Assembly (NCBI RefSeq): GCF_048270095.1
Contig: NZ_JBLWTL010000009.1
Coordinates: forward strand, 1 to 64,000
Source: Maricaulis sp048270095
GTDB taxonomy: Bacteria > Pseudomonadota > Alphaproteobacteria > Caulobacterales > Maricaulaceae
DNA: 64,000 bases
Reading direction: 5' to 3'
Position numbers and translations under genes: made by a program. Positions 60,390 through 64,000 of this stretch are shown piece by piece; position 1 is the first letter of the stretch; the number at the start of each line of letters is the position of its first letter. Below the pieces are notes generated by a model. That model saw nothing but the letters and a program-made list of their open reading frames with translations. It was not told the DNA's origin and did no database searches.

Positions 60390-61238
60390 GTGAGCCAGCT
60401 CAATGCCGTCATCTCCCTGCCCAGACCCGGCCGCGATCCGATCGAGATCGGCAATGCCCGCAAGCTCACCATTATTGCCGGCCCTTGCCAACTGGAAAGC
60501 CGTCAGCACGGGTTGGAAGTGGCGTCGGAATTGCGCGCCATTTCTGACCGGCTCGATATCGGGCTGATCTACAAAACCTCGTTCGACAAGGCCAACCGCA
60601 CCAGTCTCAGCAGCCAGCGCGGCATGGGGCTCGAAGCGTCCCTGCCGGTGTTCGCCGAGATCCGCGAGAGCATTGGCCTGCCGGTCCTGACCGACATTCA
60701 CACCGCCGAGCACGCGGTGATCGCCGCCCAGGCCGTCGATGTGCTGCAAATCCCGGCCTTCCTGTGCCGTCAGACCGATCTTCTGGTCGCCGCCGCCCAG
60801 ACCGGCAAGGTGATCAATGTCAAAAAAGGCCAGTTCCTCGCCCCCTGGGACATGAAGAATGTGCTCGAGAAGATTGCCGCCGCCGGCAATCCCAATGTGA
60901 TGGCCTGCGAGCGCGGCGTCAGCTTCGGTTATAATACATTGGTCAGCGACATGCGCTCGCTGCCGATCATGGCCAGTTTCGGCGCGCCGGTCGTGTTCGA
61001 CGCGACCCATTCGGTGCAGCAGCCCGGCGGACAGGGCGCGACTTCGGGTGGTCAGCGCGAATTCGTTCCGACCCTGGCGCGCGCTGCCGTCGCCATTGGC
61101 GTCGCCGCTGTCTTCATGGAGACCCATCCCGATCCGGACAATGCGCCGTCGGACGGGCCCAATATGGTGCCGTTGCATGAGTTTGAAGGCCTGCTGAAAA
61201 CCCTGCTGGAATTCGACGCCATCGCCAAGCGCGTCTAG
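60390..61238 (+). CDS. kdsA: 3-deoxy-D-manno-octulosonate 8-phosphate synthase
   Basis: A 282-residue protein from a GTG at 60390, which has AGAGG upstream; the frame stays open into phrB but has no site there. It has IIAGPCQLESRQHGLEVA, YKTSFDKANRTS, LPVLTDIHTAEHA, VKKGQFLAPWDMKNV and FMETHPDPDNAPSDGPNMVPL. It condenses phosphoenolpyruvate and arabinose 5-phosphate for Kdo of lipopolysaccharide. Confidence 0.96.
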   Translation: MSQLNAVISLPRPGRDPIEIGNARKLTIIAGPCQLESRQHGLEVASELRAISDRLDIGLIYKTSFDKANRTSLSSQRGMGLEASLPVFAEIRESIGLPVLTDIHTAEHAVIAAQAVDVLQIPAFLCRQTDLLVAAAQTGKVINVKKGQFLAPWDMKNVLEKIAAAGNPNVMACERGVSFGYNTLVSDMRSLPIMASFGAPVVFDATHSVQQPGGQGATSGGQREFVPTLARAAVAIGVAAVFMETHPDPDNAPSDGPNMVPLHEFEGLLKTLLEFDAIAKRV

Positions 61239-61248
61239 TTCAAACCCG

Positions 61249-62445
61249 TCAGAAGCGGCGCCGGTCCGGGATGGCGATCACCGGTGCGTCCTCGATGGCT
61301 TCTGGCGCATCGAGGGTCGGCGCCCATTGGCGTTCATCCTGCAGGATGGTCGCCAGGTTCAGGCTTCGACGTGCGACGTCGAAGCGCAAATCCTCGTAGA
61401 AGAGATTGAAGGGCGGTAGCCTGTAGTCCTCGACCAGGCGGCGCGGACGATGCAGCGCCCGCGAACGCGGCTGCTCGAAAAACAGTACGCCATCGGCGCA
61501 CTGGGCGCCGGTCTGGGCCGGGATCGGAGCGGGTACGGCGTCCGGGTCGAGCCCTTCAGCGGCGACGCCGCCGCGATGCAGGCGCGCCGAGGCATATTCA
61601 TTGCTGACAGCTGACAAGAGCGGATTGACGCATAGCAAGCCGCGTCCATCGACAAAGTCGAGCTGGCCATCGGGCGTCCAGCTCATGGCGCGTTCGGTGA
61701 TGATATGGATCCGGCCCTCTTCGGAGGCCATGGCCGAGGTGAAGGCATAGACGCAGCGCACATCTTCCGGCGTGATGCAGGGCGCAATCGCGTTGAGCGG
61801 TCCGGAAAACAGGTCGAGCGGTACCGGCGATTCGATGACATAGGCGGCCACCAGCCGGGTCTGCAGGTCAGTATTTCCGGCAAAACGATCCAGTAACAGG
61901 CCGAGCACATCGAGTCCGCCCTGGCCGTAACCGGCCAGAATAATCGGGCGGCTATCGCCGATCTGTGCGGTGAAGGCATCGAAGGCGCGCTGGATATCCT
62001 GATAGGCAAACAGGCGGGCGCGCACGCTGTCTTCGCGATTATTCATGAAGGCATAGAGCGAGGCCTGCCGGTAGCGCGGCGCGTAGAGGGCACCGGCATT
62101 GCCAAAGGGCGCGGCATAATTGGGCAGTACAATCTCTGTGATTGCTTCAACCGAGCTGGCTTTGTCGAGCTGGCCATTCCAGTTGCCGCCGCCGGAATAG
62201 GTCGTGGGATGGACGAAGAAGACGGCCGGTTCATCGTCATTGGTGAAGGCGTGACGGACATACCAGCCGGAAGTTTCGGCATAGTCGGCGCCCTCAGGCG
62301 GGGTGTAGGTCTGAAACGGAACACCTGGATCCTGGAAGGTGCGATACACCTGGTCGCGCAAGACCCAGGCAGCCACCAGGAGCAGCGCGGCCAGGACGAG
62401 GCAGGCGAGCAGGAAAGCATGCCGGGCGATCAGGTTCACACTCAC
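61249..62445 (-). CDS. DUF3089 alpha/beta-hydrolase-like protein with altered nucleophile
   Basis: A 398-residue protein from a GTG at 62445, with GGAG five bases upstream. A membrane helix (about 10-28) anchors the rest outside. The DUF3089 core shows AVFFVHPTTY, NWN, YAPRYRQASLYAF, RLFAYQDIQRAFDAF and the nucleophile elbow ILAGYGQGGLDVL. In related proteins this elbow reads GHSQG; here Gly174 replaces Ser. It may be inactive or use another residue. It converges with kdsA. Confidence 0.85.
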   Translation of the reverse strand: MSVNLIARHAFLLACLVLAALLLVAAWVLRDQVYRTFQDPGVPFQTYTPPEGADYAETSGWYVRHAFTNDDEPAVFFVHPTTYSGGGNWNGQLDKASSVEAITEIVLPNYAAPFGNAGALYAPRYRQASLYAFMNNREDSVRARLFAYQDIQRAFDAFTAQIGDSRPIILAGYGQGGLDVLGLLLDRFAGNTDLQTRLVAAYVIESPVPLDLFSGPLNAIAPCITPEDVRCVYAFTSAMASEEGRIHIITERAMSWTPDGQLDFVDGRGLLCVNPLLSAVSNEYASARLHRGGVAAEGLDPDAVPAPIPAQTGAQCADGVLFFEQPRSRALHRPRRLVEDYRLPPFNLFYEDLRFDVARRSLNLATILQDERQWAPTLDAPEAIEDAPVIAIPDRRRF

Positions 62446-62594
62446 AATAACTCCATCAAAACGACGCCCTATCATCCCTGTCGTATCGCGGGTGTGCAAC
62501 CGGTTGGCGCGGTCGGGCGCTTCACGTATTGTGACCCTGTCTGAGGGCCGGGCGGCCGGGCGCGTGAACCGCGCAGATTGGGTGCACGAACACA

Positions 62595-63269
62595 ATGTTT
62601 CGATGGCTTCGCAATAGTTTTCTGACCGGGATTGCCATTGCGACCCCGCTTGGTGTCACGCTCTTCCTGATCATCAGCTTCGTCGGGTTTGTCGACAATG
62701 TCGTCAAGCCGCTGATCCCGGCGCGCTATAATCCGGAAAATTATCTGCCGGGTGATTACACCATTCCCGGCCTGGGCGTCGTGATTGCGGTCGTCTTGCT
62801 GACCATGGTCGGCGCGCTCGCCGCCAATCTGTTCGGCCGCACCCTGATTTCAATGGGCGAGCGGCTGGTCGATGGTGTGCCGCTGGTGCGTCATGTCTAT
62901 GGCGCGCTCAAGCAGATCGTTGAAACGGTCTTCTCCGGCAAGACCAATTCCTTCAAGGAAGTCGTGCTGATCGAGTACCCGATGAAGGGGCTCTATGTCG
63001 TCGCCTTCGTCTCGGCCGAAGGGCGCGGAGCGATGCAGGAGGTGATCGGCGATGATGTGATCGGGCTCTTTGTGCCGACAACGCCCAATCCAACCTCCGG
63101 ATTCCTGCTTTACACGCCGCGCGCCAATACGATCCATGTCGACATGTCGGTCGAGGAGGCGGCCAAGCTGATCATTTCCTTTGGCATGGTCACGGCCGAC
63201 AAACTGCCCAAGAGCGTCCGCGACACCCTGCCGCCGGACGTGACGGTGGCGCCTGTGGACGCGCCCTAG
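62595..63269 (+). CDS. DUF502 family membrane protein
   Basis: A 224-residue protein with two N-terminal membrane segments (LTGIAIATPLGVTLFLIISFVGF and LGVVIAVVLLTMVGALAANLFGR) and a soluble part with ERLVDGVPLVRHVYGALKQIVETVFSG and VGLFVPTTPNPTSGFLLY-like text. This is DUF502, of unknown function. In alphaproteobacteria it often neighbours recG, as here, with a four-base overlap of convergent ends. Confidence 0.92.
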   Translation: MFRWLRNSFLTGIAIATPLGVTLFLIISFVGFVDNVVKPLIPARYNPENYLPGDYTIPGLGVVIAVVLLTMVGALAANLFGRTLISMGERLVDGVPLVRHVYGALKQIVETVFSGKTNSFKEVVLIEYPMKGLYVVAFVSAEGRGAMQEVIGDDVIGLFVPTTPNPTSGFLLYTPRANTIHVDMSVEEAAKLIISFGMVTADKLPKSVRDTLPPDVTVAPVDAP

Positions 63270-64000
63270 CCGGATTTAAGCAGCCTGATGCCGCGATCCT
63301 GCTCGAACAGATAGAGCAGAATGCGCAGCGCTTCACCGCGCGGTGTCGTCAATTCGGTGTCGCGGTGCACGGCCAGTTTGGCGGTGTCATTGGCCAGGGC
63401 GATGAGGTGGCCATGGGCTTCCAGCCGCGCCAGGGCGAAATCAGGCAGACCGCTCTGACGCAAGCCGAGTGGATCGCCGGCCCCGCGCAGGCGCCAGTCC
63501 TCCTCGGCGATGACAAAGCCATCATCGGTTTCGCGCATCATTTCAAGGCGCGCCTTGGCGGTTTCGCCGATCGGGCCCTTGTAAAGCAACAGGCAGGAAG
63601 AAGGCTTCTCGCCGCGTCCGACCCGGCCGCGCAACTGGTGCAATTGCGCCAGTCCGAAGCGCTCGGCGTGTTCGATAATCATGACCGTAGCGTCCGGTGC
63701 ATCGACCCCGACCTCGATCACCGTCGTCGCCACAAGCACATCCATCTCGCCCTCGCGGAAGGCTGTTGCGACGCTTTCTTTCTCAGCGGCTTTCATGCGG
63801 CCATGGATCAGCCCGACGCGCTCATCACCGAGTGCCGCGCGCAAGTGCCGCCAGCGATCCTCGGCGGCGGAAAGCTCGGAAAGCTCGGATTCCTCGACCA
63901 GCGGGCAGACCCAATACACCCGGTCGCCCTTTGATATCGCGCGGCGCACGCCTTCGATGACGTCGTCGAGGCGCTCCATCGGCACAAGGCGCGTATCGGG
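63266..64000 (-). CDS. recG: ATP-dependent DNA helicase RecG, partial (N-terminal part beyond window)
   Basis: About 244 C-terminal residues are present; the frame is open through the right edge. It has VCPLVEESE, LIHGRMKAAEKESVATAFREGEMDVLVATTVIEVGVDAPDATVMIIEHAERFGLAQLHQLRGRVGRGEKPSSCLLLY and LRGAGDPLGLRQSGLPDF. RecG reverses stalled forks and moves Holliday junctions. Confidence 0.95.
   Translation of the reverse strand, partial: PDTRLVPMERLDDVIEGVRRAISKGDRVYWVCPLVEESELSELSAAEDRWRHLRAALGDERVGLIHGRMKAAEKESVATAFREGEMDVLVATTVIEVGVDAPDATVMIIEHAERFGLAQLHQLRGRVGRGEKPSSCLLLYKGPIGETAKARLEMMRETDDGFVIAEEDWRLRGAGDPLGLRQSGLPDFALARLEAHGHLIALANDTAKLAVHRDTELTTPRGEALRILLYLFEQDRGIRLLKSG

Overview
The window reads as a chromosomal segment of a GC-rich alphaproteobacterium. 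Supporting signs are a 5-aminolevulinate synthase of the Shemin (C4) pathway, a MucR/Ros regulator, the cluster glyA-nrdR-rib genes-nusB-thiL, the cluster plsX-fabH-ihfA-merR, a cytochrome bc1 assembly chaperone, a complex I NDUFS4-like subunit, a double cold-shock-domain protein, a MotB gene unlinked to motA, and promoters of the Caulobacter type (TTGACCG, 14-base spacer, CCTACACC). A marine or freshwater Hyphomonadaceae/Maricaulis-like organism fits best; the genus is inference.

Layout. 1-2300: the front part of an AI-2E family permease gene and one unknown gene in a conspicuously AT-richer stretch. 2303-8505: a TRAP transporter (dctPQM) behind the leucyl-transferase bpt, then a large SLC13-type permease. 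8632-12407: motB divergent from a flavin reductase, and a penicillin-acylase family hydrolase. 12469-15542: a beta-hydroxyacid dehydrogenase and three membrane proteins coupled by ATGA overlaps. 15599-19322: small genes, a cystathionine synthase/lyase and hemB. 19432-24253: valine-degradation genes (acyl-CoA dehydrogenase, HIBCH, mmsB), interrupted by a palindromic repeat and a vapBC-type toxin-antitoxin unit with a third coupled gene. 24320-26410: an LdtR-like MarR regulator and hemA with an elaborate inverted-repeat leader. 26431-33653: mucR, then glyA-nrdR-ribD(reductase only)-ribE-ribBA-ribH-nusB-thiL. 33844-40184: K+-independent proton pyrophosphatase, bamE, bc1 chaperone, plsX, fabH, ihfA, merR. 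40291-45207: tRNA-Pro, ctaA, a phytase-like/PhoX pair, rplM-rpsI. 45328-50636: phaC, a small lipoprotein, glpX, recJ. 50703-53527: tRNA-Glu, a QueD-like protein, a cold-shock protein, DUF192, tRNA-Pro, NDUFS4-like, tRNA-Arg. 53639-64000: a metal-type TonB receptor behind candidate Zur boxes, sseA-metC, phrB, kdsA, a DUF3089 protein, DUF502 and the 3' part of recG.

How it fits together. Most of the window is housekeeping: heme (hemA, hemB, ctaA), riboflavin, fatty acid and phospholipid initiation, LPS Kdo, respiration, translation and repair. Accessory traits are organic phosphorus scavenging (PhoX with a phytase-like lipoprotein), PHA storage, zinc-responsive uptake and valine catabolism. Several proteins keep the fold of a known enzyme but lack expected catalytic or metal-binding residues: the RibA half of RibBA, the QueD-like protein, the DUF3089 protein and MucR. 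With a RibD that lacks its deaminase half, the riboflavin operon appears short of two GTP-branch activities. No single large undescribed system stands out; the best leads are the hemA leader with its shared 10-mer, the toxin-antitoxin unit with an extra gene, and the incomplete riboflavin operon.
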